From Dehalococcoidia bacterium (GTDB taxonomy: Bacteria > Chloroflexota > Dehalococcoidia > UBA2979): a stretch of 42,177 bases of DNA. The notes under the pieces are model-generated. The model ran no database searches. It saw only the letters and a list, made by a program, of their open reading frames with translations, and was not told the DNA's origin. The DNA lies in NCBI GenBank assembly GCA_020845735.1, contig JADLFF010000036.1:1-42177 (forward strand), given 5' to 3'. Each line of letters opens with the position of its first letter. Position 1 is the first letter of the stretch. The translations under genes and the position numbers were made by a program. Shown here in pieces: positions 1 to 7,270 of the stretch.

Positions 1-172
1 CATCGAGGATGCGCTCGCCCGCCCGCACGTCGAGGAGGCGTGTCAGCGCGGGCCAGCACAGCCGCTCCACCCAGTCGTTGCCCTCGCCCATGCGCTGGTC
101 CCAGAAGGCGGCGTTCGCCTCCCAGGCAGCGAGGGAGGCCGCGTTGCCCTCCTCGGGCGTTGGCTGCTGCAC
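1..172 (-). CDS. SAM-dependent methyltransferase, N-terminal part (cut by window edge)
   Basis: The reverse strand reads an open frame from a GTG at 172 to the window edge (57 codons). The product begins MQQPTPEEGN and contains WEANAAFWDQRMGEGNDW, then LLDVRAGERILD at the edge. A tryptophan-rich 'W..NA.fWd..mg.g.dW' opening followed by 'LL.v..GerILD' is typical of class I methyltransferases (UbiE/Methyltransf_11 type), where the last residues run into SAM-binding motif I. The start is supported by an AGGAGG Shine-Dalgarno 5 nt upstream. The substrate cannot be told because the rest of the gene lies outside. It is probably co-directional with, and downstream of, the acyl-CoA dehydrogenase, separated from it by a hairpin. 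Confidence 0.75.
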   Translation of the reverse strand, partial: MQQPTPEEGNAASLAAWEANAAFWDQRMGEGNDWVERLCWPALTRLLDVRAGERILD

Positions 173-201
173 GGCTGCCTCCTCTGTGCGCGCGCACGCA
201 A

Positions 202-229
202 CGAGGCCCGGCGCAGCGGCCGGGCCTCG
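202..229 (-). terminator. Hairpin between the acyl-CoA dehydrogenase and methyltransferase genes
   Basis: Perfect 11-bp stem (CGAGGCCCGGC / GCCGGGCCTCG) with a six-base loop, 25 bases past the dehydrogenase stop on the reverse strand. It is followed only by TTGCG, so it lacks a true U-tract. Its composition matches the other hairpins in this window (AACG...CGTT outer arms), so it probably works as a terminator. Confidence 0.6.
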
Positions 230-253
230 CGTCGGTTCCGGTCGAGTCCGGGG

Positions 254-1459
254 CTAGCCTCGAGGCAGGCCCAGGCCGCGCGTCGCGATCACGTTGCGCT
301 GGATCTCGGAGGTGCCGCCCGCGATCGTCGCGGACACCGTCGAGAGGTACATGCGCGACCAGCGGCGCTTCATCGGCGTGTAGCCGTCGTCGGTCTCGCT
401 GAAGAGGCCGCCGTACAGCCCGAGGGTCTTCGTGGCCGTCCTCGCCATGCGCTGCGAGAACTCGGTGTTGAACATCTTTGCCATCGAGGACTCGTAGTTC
501 GGGATCTGGCCCGCGGCCTCCATCGAGATCACGCGCCGCGAGAAGCAGTACGCGACCTCCGCCTCGGTGTAGCGGTCCGCCAGCTCGTGCCGCAGCACGG
601 GCTTCTCAGCAACCTTCGAGCGCCCACGCTGCTGCTCGGCGGGGTCTCCGATGAACCCCTTGAGGGCATCGAGCGTCTGGATCTGCCCCACGGACTGGCC
701 AATGCCCGACCGCTCGAAGTCGAGGTGAGTGGCCCCGACATACCACCCACGGTTGATCTCGCCGACGGCGTTGCGCACGGGGACGCGCACGTCCTCGAAG
801 AACACCTCGTTGAAGCCCGACGCCTCGGACATCTGCTTGAGCGGACGTACCGAGATGCCCGGTGTCTCCATCGAGAGCAGGAGGTAGGTGATGCCTCGGT
901 GCTTGGGGGCGTCCGGGTCGGTCCGGACGAGCATGAACATCATGTTCGCGAGGTGCGCCCCCGAGGTCCAGATCTTCTGCCCGTTGATCACGAAGTCGTC
1001 ACCGTCGCGGACGGCGCGCGTCTGCAGCGAGGCGAGGTCGGAGCCCGAGCCCGGCTCGGAGTACCCCTGGCACCAGCGGGTCTCGCCGCGCACCATCGGC
1101 GCGAGGAACTCGCGCTTCTGCTCCTCGGAGCCGTGCACCATGATCGTGCTGCCGACCGTGTGCACGGTCAGCCGAGGTGCGCCCGCGGCCGCGAACTCCT
1201 CGTTGACGATGAACTGCTCCTGCTTGGAGAGGTTTGCGCCGCCGATCTCCTTCGGCCACATCGGCGCGATCCAGCCGTTCTCGGTCAGCGCCGCGCGCCA
1301 GCGCCCGAGGGCTTCTTTCTTCTCCTCCGGGTCCTCCTCGTCGAAGCCGCGGACCTCGTCCGGCTTGAGCTTCAGCTCCGGGGGGAGCCGGCTCGCGATG
1401 AACTCCTTGACGTGGCTGCGGAACGCCGCCTGCTCCGGGTTGTCGGCGAAATCAACCAT
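254..1459 (-). CDS. Acyl-CoA dehydrogenase family protein
   Basis: 401-residue flavoprotein of normal family length, expected to oxidise an acyl-CoA at the alpha-beta bond and pass electrons to ETF. Visible family blocks are WPKEIGGAN and the FAD-contacting CQGYSEPGSGSDLASLQT with IWTSGAHLANMMFMLVRTDP around residues 130-180, and the C-terminal AGGTSEIQRNVIATRGLGLPRG. The catalytic glutamate of short- and medium-chain enzymes sits in a 'YEGT' motif; here the equivalent position is Gly (AGGT). That is common in the actinobacterial FadE type, in which the base is elsewhere or in a partner subunit. Start choice: GAGGAG lies 7-8 nt upstream of the ATG, and a TACAAT -10 box lies at 1515-1520 (reverse strand). 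The substrate is not deducible. Confidence 0.93.
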   Translation of the reverse strand: MVDFADNPEQAAFRSHVKEFIASRLPPELKLKPDEVRGFDEEDPEEKKEALGRWRAALTENGWIAPMWPKEIGGANLSKQEQFIVNEEFAAAGAPRLTVHTVGSTIMVHGSEEQKREFLAPMVRGETRWCQGYSEPGSGSDLASLQTRAVRDGDDFVINGQKIWTSGAHLANMMFMLVRTDPDAPKHRGITYLLLSMETPGISVRPLKQMSEASGFNEVFFEDVRVPVRNAVGEINRGWYVGATHLDFERSGIGQSVGQIQTLDALKGFIGDPAEQQRGRSKVAEKPVLRHELADRYTEAEVAYCFSRRVISMEAAGQIPNYESSMAKMFNTEFSQRMARTATKTLGLYGGLFSETDDGYTPMKRRWSRMYLSTVSATIAGGTSEIQRNVIATRGLGLPRG

Positions 1460-1514
1460 CGATGGTCTCCTCGAAAGTGGGCAGCCCTCAGCCGGGCCGC
1501 TGGATTACGCGCGC

Positions 1515-1520
1515 ATTGTA
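1515..1520 (-). promoter_or_regulatory. -10 box of the acyl-CoA dehydrogenase gene
   Basis: The reverse strand reads TACAAT about 55 bases upstream of the dehydrogenase ATG, in the 82-base gap after the toxin gene. No clear -35 hexamer is seen. It implies a leader of about 50 nt with a GAGGAG ribosome-binding site. Confidence 0.4.
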
Positions 1521-1541
1521 CGAGGCGTGGGGAAGGGGCGA

Positions 1542-2060
1542 TCACAGCGCTCCCGAGGCGCGCAGTGCGTCGTTGATGACGTCGAACGAAAGGACCAGCG
1601 CGAGCGGGTCGTCGAGGAGCGGCCCCGCACCGAACCGCCTGTACCAGGCGGCCGCTCGCTCATTCTTGGCCTCGATGAGCAGCCCGGTGCCGCCCATCTC
1701 GGACGCCGCCCGGAACGCCCGCGCTCCCGCGTCGAACAGGAGGTCGGCTCCCAGGCCCTGCCCCTGGACGGTGGTGTCCACCGCGAGACGCGCCAGCAGG
1801 TACAAGGGCACCGGGTACTGGCCGCGTCGCCTGATGTATTCGACCGGCACGCGGCTGGCCTCCACCGCTGTCGGGGCGACGGTGTAGTACCCCAGAGGTC
1901 GCCCCGGATCGTCGGGGACGACGGCCACGAATGTCCTCGCACCGCCGGACTCGTGGTTCTGGCGCGCATACCGCCGGAGATAGTTGTTGAGCTCGGCGTC
2001 ACCGCAATCGAATCGACTTCGATCGTGGCCCCGGCCGACCGGCTCGATGCGGACTTCCAC
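1542..2060 (-). CDS. GNAT acetyltransferase toxin, TacT-like
   Basis: 172 residues with the layout of TacT/AtaT-family toxins: an N-terminal 'F.CGD.eLN.YL...A.q' (RFDCGDAELNNYLRRYARQN), the GYYTVAP strand, and the acetyl-CoA P-loop VDTTVQGQGLGADLL (about residues 93-108) followed by GLLIEAKNERAAAWYRRFG. Known family members acetylate the amino group of aminoacyl-tRNAs and stop translation. It follows the DUF1778 antitoxin gene by 6 bases in the same direction, the standard antitoxin-first order. The catalytic Tyr of the family most likely corresponds to the Tyr in AAWYRRFG. All motifs look intact, so I read it as a functional toxin. Regulation is probably by conditional cooperativity at the palindrome at 2376. 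Confidence 0.9.
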   Translation of the reverse strand: MEVRIEPVGRGHDRSRFDCGDAELNNYLRRYARQNHESGGARTFVAVVPDDPGRPLGYYTVAPTAVEASRVPVEYIRRRGQYPVPLYLLARLAVDTTVQGQGLGADLLFDAGARAFRAASEMGGTGLLIEAKNERAAAWYRRFGAGPLLDDPLALVLSFDVINDALRASGAL

Positions 2061-2066
2061 CGCGCC

Positions 2067-2354
2067 TCAGATCTGGCCGGTGTTGCGCAGGTAGCGGCGA
2101 GCCGCCTCGATCAGTGCGGGCGTTGGTGGTGGTGGGTTCTCGAGGAGATCGAGCACGTGCGCGAAATCGCGCTCGGAGAGCACGACGCGCTCCTGGCGCT
2201 GCACGGTCTCGCGAGCCGCCGGGATGACGACGCTCATAATGTACGACTTCAGGTCGAGTGCCTCGTAGGCCGCCGCACGCAGCAAGAGCGCCTTCGCGTC
2301 CGGCGTTGTGCGCAGTTCGATGCGCTCCGTTGCGGTGCTCTTCGCTCGCGGCAT
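2067..2354 (-). CDS. DUF1778 ribbon-helix-helix antitoxin, TacA-like
   Basis: 95 residues. The N-terminal part (about 8-60: ERIELRTTPDAKALLLRAAAYEALDLKSYIMSVVIPAARETV) is a DUF1778 ribbon-helix-helix domain that dimerises and binds DNA. The C-terminal part (LSERDFAHVLDLLENPPPPTPALIEAARRY) matches the region that wraps the cognate GNAT toxin in TacA proteins, including the 'L...P..p...L..a...y' ending. The length is typical. It is the first gene of a two-gene operon, and its promoter contains a perfect palindromic operator 21 bases upstream of the start codon. The ATG is followed by the expected MPRAKS opening, and TGGAGG lies upstream only in the opposite orientation, so ribosome binding is weak. 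Confidence 0.9.
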   Translation of the reverse strand: MPRAKSTATERIELRTTPDAKALLLRAAAYEALDLKSYIMSVVIPAARETVQRQERVVLSERDFAHVLDLLENPPPPTPALIEAARRYLRNTGQI

Positions 2355-2375
2355 GGAGGCCTCCGATCGGTTGGT

Positions 2376-2394
2376 GTACGGATATTATCCGTAC
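2376..2394. promoter_or_regulatory. Perfect palindromic operator of the TacAT pair
   Basis: GTACGGATATTATCCGTAC has two exact 9-bp arms around one central base. Its AT-rich core (TAATAT on the reverse strand, TATTAT on the forward strand) is the only AT-rich stretch nearby and can serve as a -10 element. It lies 21 bases upstream of the antitoxin start and 57 bases upstream of the divergent helicase start. A ribbon-helix-helix dimer pair bound here would cover the promoter, giving autoregulation of the pair. Confidence 0.75.
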
Positions 2395-2438
2395 GTAACG
2401 TCTCCACGTCCATCCCGCGTGCACTCAGATTCGAGGCG

Positions 2439-2444
2439 TACACT
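2439..2444 (+). promoter_or_regulatory. -10 box for leaderless lhr transcript
   Basis: TACACT is followed by exactly seven bases and then the lhr ATG at 2452, with no Shine-Dalgarno between. This spacing places the transcription start at or next to the A of ATG. The same geometry recurs at seven other genes in the window. Confidence 0.5.
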
Positions 2445-2451
2445 CGTTCGC

Positions 2452-5400
2452 ATGAGCGCGTCACCCCTCGAGGGGTTCCACCCCGCCGTCCGCGCGTGGT
2501 TCGAGCACCGCTTCGGCGCACCCACAGACGCCCAGGCCGAGGGCTGGCCGCGCATCCGGGCCCGCGAGGATGTCCTCGTGAGTGCGCCGACCGGCTCCGG
2601 CAAGACGATGGCGGCCTTCCTCGCGGGGATCGACGAGCTGCTCCAGCAGGCGGCGCACGGCACCCTCGAGGACGGCACGGCGATCGTCTACGTCTCGCCG
2701 CTCAAGGCGCTGGGCAACGACATCCAGCGCAACCTCGAGGGGCCGCTCGCCGAGATCGTCGAGGTCGCGGCGGGCCTCGGCATGGCGCTGCCCGAGCTGC
2801 GCACGGGCGTTCGCACCGGCGACACGCCGAGCAGCGAGCGCGCCGCGATGGTCCGCCGGCCGCCCCACATCCTGATCACCACGCCCGAGTCGCTGTACCT
2901 GCTCCTGACCTCGGAGCGGGGCCGCGAGACCCTCCGCCACGTCCGCTCGGTGATCGTCGACGAGATCCACTCGCTGGCCCGCGACCGACGCGGCAGCCAC
3001 CTCACGCTCTCCCTCGAGCGGCTGGACCACGTGGTCACCGATGTCGAGCGCGGCGGCCTCGGGGTGCGTCCGCAGCGCATCGGCCTCTCGGCGACGGTGC
3101 GCCCCATCGAGGAGATCGCCGCCTTCCTCGGTGGGCGGGGTGCCGAGGGGGACCGGCCGCTCCCGGCGATCGTCGACCTCGGGCACCAGCGCGACCTCGA
3201 GCTGGCCGTCGAAGTGCCGCCCACGGAGCTCGAGGCGGTGATGACCGCCGAGCAGTGGAGCGAGGTCTACGACCGCCTCGCCGAGTTGATCGCGGCGCAC
3301 CACACGACGCTGGTCTTCGTGAACACGCGCCGCACCGCCGAGCGCGTCCAGCACCACCTCGAGACACGGCTCGGCGCGGACGGCGTGGCGAGTCACCACG
3401 GCAGTCTCTCGAAGGAGCGCCGCCTGCGCGTGGAGCAGCAGCTCAAGAACGGCGAGCTGCGCGCCCTCGTGGCCACTGCCTCCCTCGAGCTGGGGATCGA
3501 CATCGGGTCGATCGACCTCGTGTGCCAGGTGGGCTCGCCCGGCAGCATCGCGGCCTTCCTCCAGCGCGTCGGCCGCTCGGGGCACGCCCTCGGGCTCCGG
3601 CCCTCCGGCCGCCTGTTCCCCACGACGCGCGACGAGCTGGTCGAGTGCGCGGCGCTGGTCCGAGGGGTGCGCGCGGGCCGGCTCGACCGCGTGGTGCAGC
3701 CGCGCGCGCCCCTCGATGTCCTCGCCCAGCACGTGGTCGCCGAGGCGTCGTGCGAGGACTGGGACGAGCGCGCCCTCCTCGACCTGGTGCGCGGCGCAGC
3801 GCCCTTCGCCGACCTCGCCACGCGGGACTACGAGGAGGTGCTCGCGGTCCTCGGCGAGGGCGTGGGGGAGGGCGCGGGGCGCGCCCGGCCGCTCCTCCAC
3901 CGCGATCGCATCAACGGGGTGCTGCGCGCCCGCCGCGGCTCGCGCCTCCTCGCGCTGACGAACGGCGGCACCATCCCCGAGATGGGCGACTACCGCGTCA
4001 TCGCGGACCCGGACGAGACGTTCGTCGGCACGGTCAACGAGGACTTCGCCATGGAGAGCATGATCGGCGACGTCTTCCTCCTCGGCTCCACGTCCTGGCG
4101 CATCGCGCACGTCGAGAACGGCAACGGCGTCGTGCGTGTCGTTGACGCGAACGGCGCGGCGCCGAGTATCCCGTTCTGGCTCGGCGAGGCGCCGGGCCGC
4201 ACGATCGAGCTGTCCGAGGAGGTGGGCGCGCTCCGACGTGATGTCGCGGGCCGCCTCGAGGCGGGCGCTGACCTCGAGCTGATCGCGAGCGACCTCGCGG
4301 CCCCGTGCGGCCTCGAGGCGTGGGGCGCGGCGCAGATCGTGGACTACCTGAGGGCGACGCGTGACGCGCTCGGCATCGTGCCGTCCGACACCGACGTGGT
4401 CTTCGAGCGCTTCTTCGACGAGACGGGCGGGATGCAGCTCGTGGTGCACGCGCCGTTCGGCGCACGGATCAACCGCGCGTGGGGCCTCGCGCTGCGCAAG
4501 CGCTTCTGCGTCACGTTCGACTTCGAGCTGCAGGCGGCCGCCAGCGACGACTCGATCCTGATGTCGCTCGGCCCGCAGCACTCGTTCCCCCTCGAGGACT
4601 CCTTTGCATACGTGACGCCCGAGAACGCCACGGCAGCCGTCGAGCAGTCGGTGCTCTACGTGCCCCTCTTCGGCACGCGCTTCCGCTGGGTGACGACGCG
4701 CGCACTCGCCGTCCCGAGGCAGCGCGGCGGCCGCAAGCTGCCGCCGTTCCTCCAGCGCCGCATCGCCGACGACCTGCTCGCCGCGGTCTTCCCGGAGCAG
4801 GTCGGCTGCCAGGAGAACGTCACGGGACCCCTCGAGCTGCCGGACCACCCCTACGTGCGCCAGGCGATGCGCGACTGCCTCCACGAGGCGATGAATGTCG
4901 AGGCGCTGCTCGATGTGCTCGAGCGCATCGATGACGGGCGCATCCGCCTCCATGCGCGCGACACCACCGAGCCCTCGCCCATGGCCCACGAGATCGTGAC
5001 GGGAAAGCCGTTCACCTACCTCGACAACGCACCCATCGAGGAGCGGCGCACGCGCGCGGTGCAGTTGCGGCGCTCGCTGCCCTCGGATGCCCGCGACCTG
5101 GGCCAGCTCGACGAGGCGGCGATCGCCCTCGTCCGCGAGCAGGCCTGGCCCGTCCCACGTGACGCCGAGGAGGTGCACGACGCGCTGGTGAGCCTCGTGG
5201 CGCTGCGCGCCGCGGAGATCGAGGGCACGGAGGGCTCGCACGACCACCTCGAGGTGTTGCGCGGGACGGGACGCGCGGGCCGCGTGGCCGTCGGCGCCAC
5301 GACGATGTGGTTCGCCACCGAGTCGCTGCCCGCGATCGATCTCCTGTACCCGGGTGGGTCGTTCCTCGAGCGGCCCCCGCTGCCCGCGGGCATCGGCCTG

Positions 5401-6792
5401 CAGGTCGCGGACCGCGAGGAAGCGCGCCGCCTGCTCCTGCGCGGGCACGCCGAGGCGCTCGGTCCGGTGACCGTGGGCGAGCTCGCGGTGCGAACCGCCC
5501 TCGAGGAGCGCGACGTAACGTGGGGACTCCAGCAGCTCGAGGCGGGTGGCTTTGTCCTCCGCGGCCGCTTCTCGCCCGGCGCCGCCCTCGAGGAGTGGTG
5601 CGACCGCCGACTGCTCGCGCGCATCCACCGCCTCACCCTCGATCGCCTGCGCCGCGAGATCGACCCGGTCTCGGCGCAGGACTTCATGCGCTTCCTGCTG
5701 CGCTGGCAGCACCTCGGTACGGGCCGTGCGCTCCTCGGGAAGCCCGGGGTGCGGGCGGTGATCGAGCAGCTGCAGGGCGTCGAGGCGCCCGCCAGCGAGT
5801 GGGAGAGCGACCTCCTCCCCGCTCGGGTCAACGACTACTCACCCGGGTTCCTCGATGAGCTCAGCCTGGGCGGCGAGGTCGTCTGGGGCCGCCTCGCGCC
5901 GCGCATCGGACTCGCCGAGGGCGCCACTGCCGCCGCCGCGACCCGCGCCACGCCGATCACGCTCGCGCCGCGCGCGCACCTCGGCACGCTGCTCGCACTG
6001 AGTCGCGCGGGCCTCGAGGTGCGCCCACCCACGCGCGGCGCGGCCGCCGAGGCGTACGAGCTGCTGCGAGACCGCGGCGCGCTGTTCTTCGAGGAGATCG
6101 TGGCGGCGACGCGGAGGCTGCCGGGCGACGTCGAGCGCGGGCTCCGCGAGCTGGTGGCCGCCGGCCTCGTGACCGCCGATGGCTTCCAGGGTCTGCGCCA
6201 GGTCGCCGGTTCCCCGAACGGCAAGGGGAGGCGCCAGGTCGCGAGGCGTGGCCACCGCCCTGGCCTCCTCGGCGGCCTGGCCGTTGGTCCGAGTCCCGCG
6301 GGGCGCTGGGCGCTGCTCGGCGCGCCGATGGTACTCGTGGACGCCGAGGAGCAGGCCGAGGCGGTCGCGGAGCTCCTCCTGCGCCGCTATGGCGTCGTGA
6401 TCCGCGAGCTCGCGCTCCGCGAGGCGTTCGCGGTCCCCTGGCGCGACGTGCTCCGCGCCCTGAGGCGTATGGAAGCCCGAGGCACCGCGCGCGGGGGCCG
6501 CTTCATCGCGGGCTTCATGGGCGAGCAGTACGCGCTCCCCGAGGCGGTGGACATGCTCCGGCGGGTGCGGCGTGAGCCTCGCGACGGCGAACGCATCGCC
6601 CTGTCGGCGTGCGATCCGCTCAACCTCACGGGCGTGCTGTTCCCCGGCGCGCGCGTGCCGTCGATCCCCGGACGCGAGGTCGTCTACCTCGATGGCGCCC
6701 CACTCCTCGAGGCGGTGCCGTCTCCCACAGATTCCCGGGTGTCCGGGGTGACCGAGGTGTCGCAGGCGGGCGCTGCGCCGCCGCAGCGCTAG
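2452..6792 (+). CDS. lhr: Lhr-type large DEAD/DEAH helicase
   Basis: 1446-residue superfamily 2 helicase, the size of bacterial Lhr (Lhr core plus a long C-terminal region). These ATP-dependent 3'-5' DNA/RNA:DNA helicases act in DNA repair. Seen in order: Walker A SAPTGSGKT (about 43-51), YVSPLKALGNDIQRNL (Ia), ITTPESLYLLL, Walker B DEIH (about 169), GLSATVRPIEEIAAFLGG (III), FVNTRRTAERV (IV), ATASLELGIDIGSIDLVCQVGSP (V) and QRVGRSGH (VI). A winged-helix/beta-barrel region with NEDFAMESMIGDVFLLGS follows, then the Lhr C-terminal domain. The ATG at 2452 is preferred because the helicase fold starts 40 residues later and a leaderless -10 is adjacent; upstream in-frame codons run back through the operator. 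It ends overlapping the convergent ArsR gene by 4 bases (CTAG). CTCGAG palindromes are very frequent in it. Confidence 0.95.
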   Translation: MSASPLEGFHPAVRAWFEHRFGAPTDAQAEGWPRIRAREDVLVSAPTGSGKTMAAFLAGIDELLQQAAHGTLEDGTAIVYVSPLKALGNDIQRNLEGPLAEIVEVAAGLGMALPELRTGVRTGDTPSSERAAMVRRPPHILITTPESLYLLLTSERGRETLRHVRSVIVDEIHSLARDRRGSHLTLSLERLDHVVTDVERGGLGVRPQRIGLSATVRPIEEIAAFLGGRGAEGDRPLPAIVDLGHQRDLELAVEVPPTELEAVMTAEQWSEVYDRLAELIAAHHTTLVFVNTRRTAERVQHHLETRLGADGVASHHGSLSKERRLRVEQQLKNGELRALVATASLELGIDIGSIDLVCQVGSPGSIAAFLQRVGRSGHALGLRPSGRLFPTTRDELVECAALVRGVRAGRLDRVVQPRAPLDVLAQHVVAEASCEDWDERALLDLVRGAAPFADLATRDYEEVLAVLGEGVGEGAGRARPLLHRDRINGVLRARRGSRLLALTNGGTIPEMGDYRVIADPDETFVGTVNEDFAMESMIGDVFLLGSTSWRIAHVENGNGVVRVVDANGAAPSIPFWLGEAPGRTIELSEEVGALRRDVAGRLEAGADLELIASDLAAPCGLEAWGAAQIVDYLRATRDALGIVPSDTDVVFERFFDETGGMQLVVHAPFGARINRAWGLALRKRFCVTFDFELQAAASDDSILMSLGPQHSFPLEDSFAYVTPENATAAVEQSVLYVPLFGTRFRWVTTRALAVPRQRGGRKLPPFLQRRIADDLLAAVFPEQVGCQENVTGPLELPDHPYVRQAMRDCLHEAMNVEALLDVLERIDDGRIRLHARDTTEPSPMAHEIVTGKPFTYLDNAPIEERRTRAVQLRRSLPSDARDLGQLDEAAIALVREQAWPVPRDAEEVHDALVSLVALRAAEIEGTEGSHDHLEVLRGTGRAGRVAVGATTMWFATESLPAIDLLYPGGSFLERPPLPAGIGLQVADREEARRLLLRGHAEALGPVTVGELAVRTALEERDVTWGLQQLEAGGFVLRGRFSPGAALEEWCDRRLLARIHRLTLDRLRREIDPVSAQDFMRFLLRWQHLGTGRALLGKPGVRAVIEQLQGVEAPASEWESDLLPARVNDYSPGFLDELSLGGEVVWGRLAPRIGLAEGATAAAATRATPITLAPRAHLGTLLALSRAGLEVRPPTRGAAAEAYELLRDRGALFFEEIVAATRRLPGDVERGLRELVAAGLVTADGFQGLRQVAGSPNGKGRRQVARRGHRPGLLGGLAVGPSPAGRWALLGAPMVLVDAEEQAEAVAELLLRRYGVVIRELALREAFAVPWRDVLRALRRMEARGTARGGRFIAGFMGEQYALPEAVDMLRRVRREPRDGERIALSACDPLNLTGVLFPGARVPSIPGREVVYLDGAPLLEAVPSPTDSRVSGVTEVSQAGAAPPQR

Positions 6793-7163
6793 GAGCCGGC
6801 GGCGTCGAGCTCCGGGCACGGCCGCTGGCACGGCGGGGAATCGCCGTCGCCCTCGTGGTTGCAGGGGACGGTGGGCGGTCCGAACGAGTCGATGAACGCG
6901 CGGAGGCTCGCGAGGCCCTCGGGGCGCGCGCGGTAGATCCGCCGGGTGCCCTCGCGGCGCTCCGTCAGCAGGCCGGCCTCGAGGAGCACACGGATGTGCT
7001 GGGAGATGGCGGGCCGGCTCACGTCGAAGCGATCCGCGATGCGCCCCGCGGGAAGCTCCTGGTCCCGGAGCAACTCGAGGATGCGACGGCGATGTGGCTC
7101 GGCGAGTGCGTTCAGCGCGGCTTCCACTTCGAGGAGCGTGGCAGGTACGTGTCTACGCGTCAA
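6789..7163 (-). CDS. ArsR-family winged-helix regulator with Cys-rich C-terminal tail
   Basis: 124 residues from a TTG start. Residues about 10-90 are a clear ArsR/SmtB fold: VEAALNALAEPHRRRILELLRDQELPAGRIADRFDVSRPAISQHIRVLLEAGLLTERREGTRRIYR. It lacks the metal-site ELCVCDL of ArsR/SmtB, so the core resembles the metal-independent SdpR/PadR-like members. The tail carries three cysteines and a histidine (CNHEGDGDSPPCQRPC), which could form a separate metal or redox site; that is inference. Upstream is a short inverted sequence, AACC(8 nt)GGTT at about 7162-7177, a possible autoregulatory operator. The TTG start is the only near choice because the frame has no ATG or GTG before the fold begins. 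Its gene end overlaps lhr. Confidence 0.82.
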   Translation of the reverse strand: MTRRHVPATLLEVEAALNALAEPHRRRILELLRDQELPAGRIADRFDVSRPAISQHIRVLLEAGLLTERREGTRRIYRARPEGLASLRAFIDSFGPPTVPCNHEGDGDSPPCQRPCPELDAAGS

Positions 7164-7244
7164 CCTTTCGGATGGTTAGCTTCAGGATTTGTCGAGAATC
7201 AACGGGTTCGATGAAGGACTTTGGCAGATTTGAGGCGTTCACAC

Positions 7245-7270
7245 CCGTGAACTCAGCCCGTGAACTCAGC
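7245..7270 (-). repeat. Tandem 13-bp duplication that copies a stop codon
   Basis: On the reverse strand TGAGTTCACGGGC occurs, followed immediately by TGAGTTCACGGG. The first TGA is the stop of the beta-propeller gene, so the repeat supplies a second TGA 13 bases on. It lies between the propeller gene and the ArsR gene; no other gene signal is seen in that 102-base gap. Confidence 0.7.

Noticed and set aside
1542..2394. Toxin-antitoxin pair as part of a mobile element
   Set aside because: No integrase, transposase, flanking repeats or composition change is visible; the pair sits snugly between housekeeping genes.
888..4145. A 1085-codon forward open frame spanning the dehydrogenase, toxin-antitoxin and helicase genes
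   Set aside because: It crosses three well-supported genes on both strands and its product has no coherent domain.
2461..5712. A 1083-codon open frame antisense to the lhr helicase
   Set aside because: Its product is low-complexity Arg/Glu/His/Leu-rich with no family motif. It exists because GC-rich codon use suppresses stops on the other strand. The forward frame has all helicase motifs.
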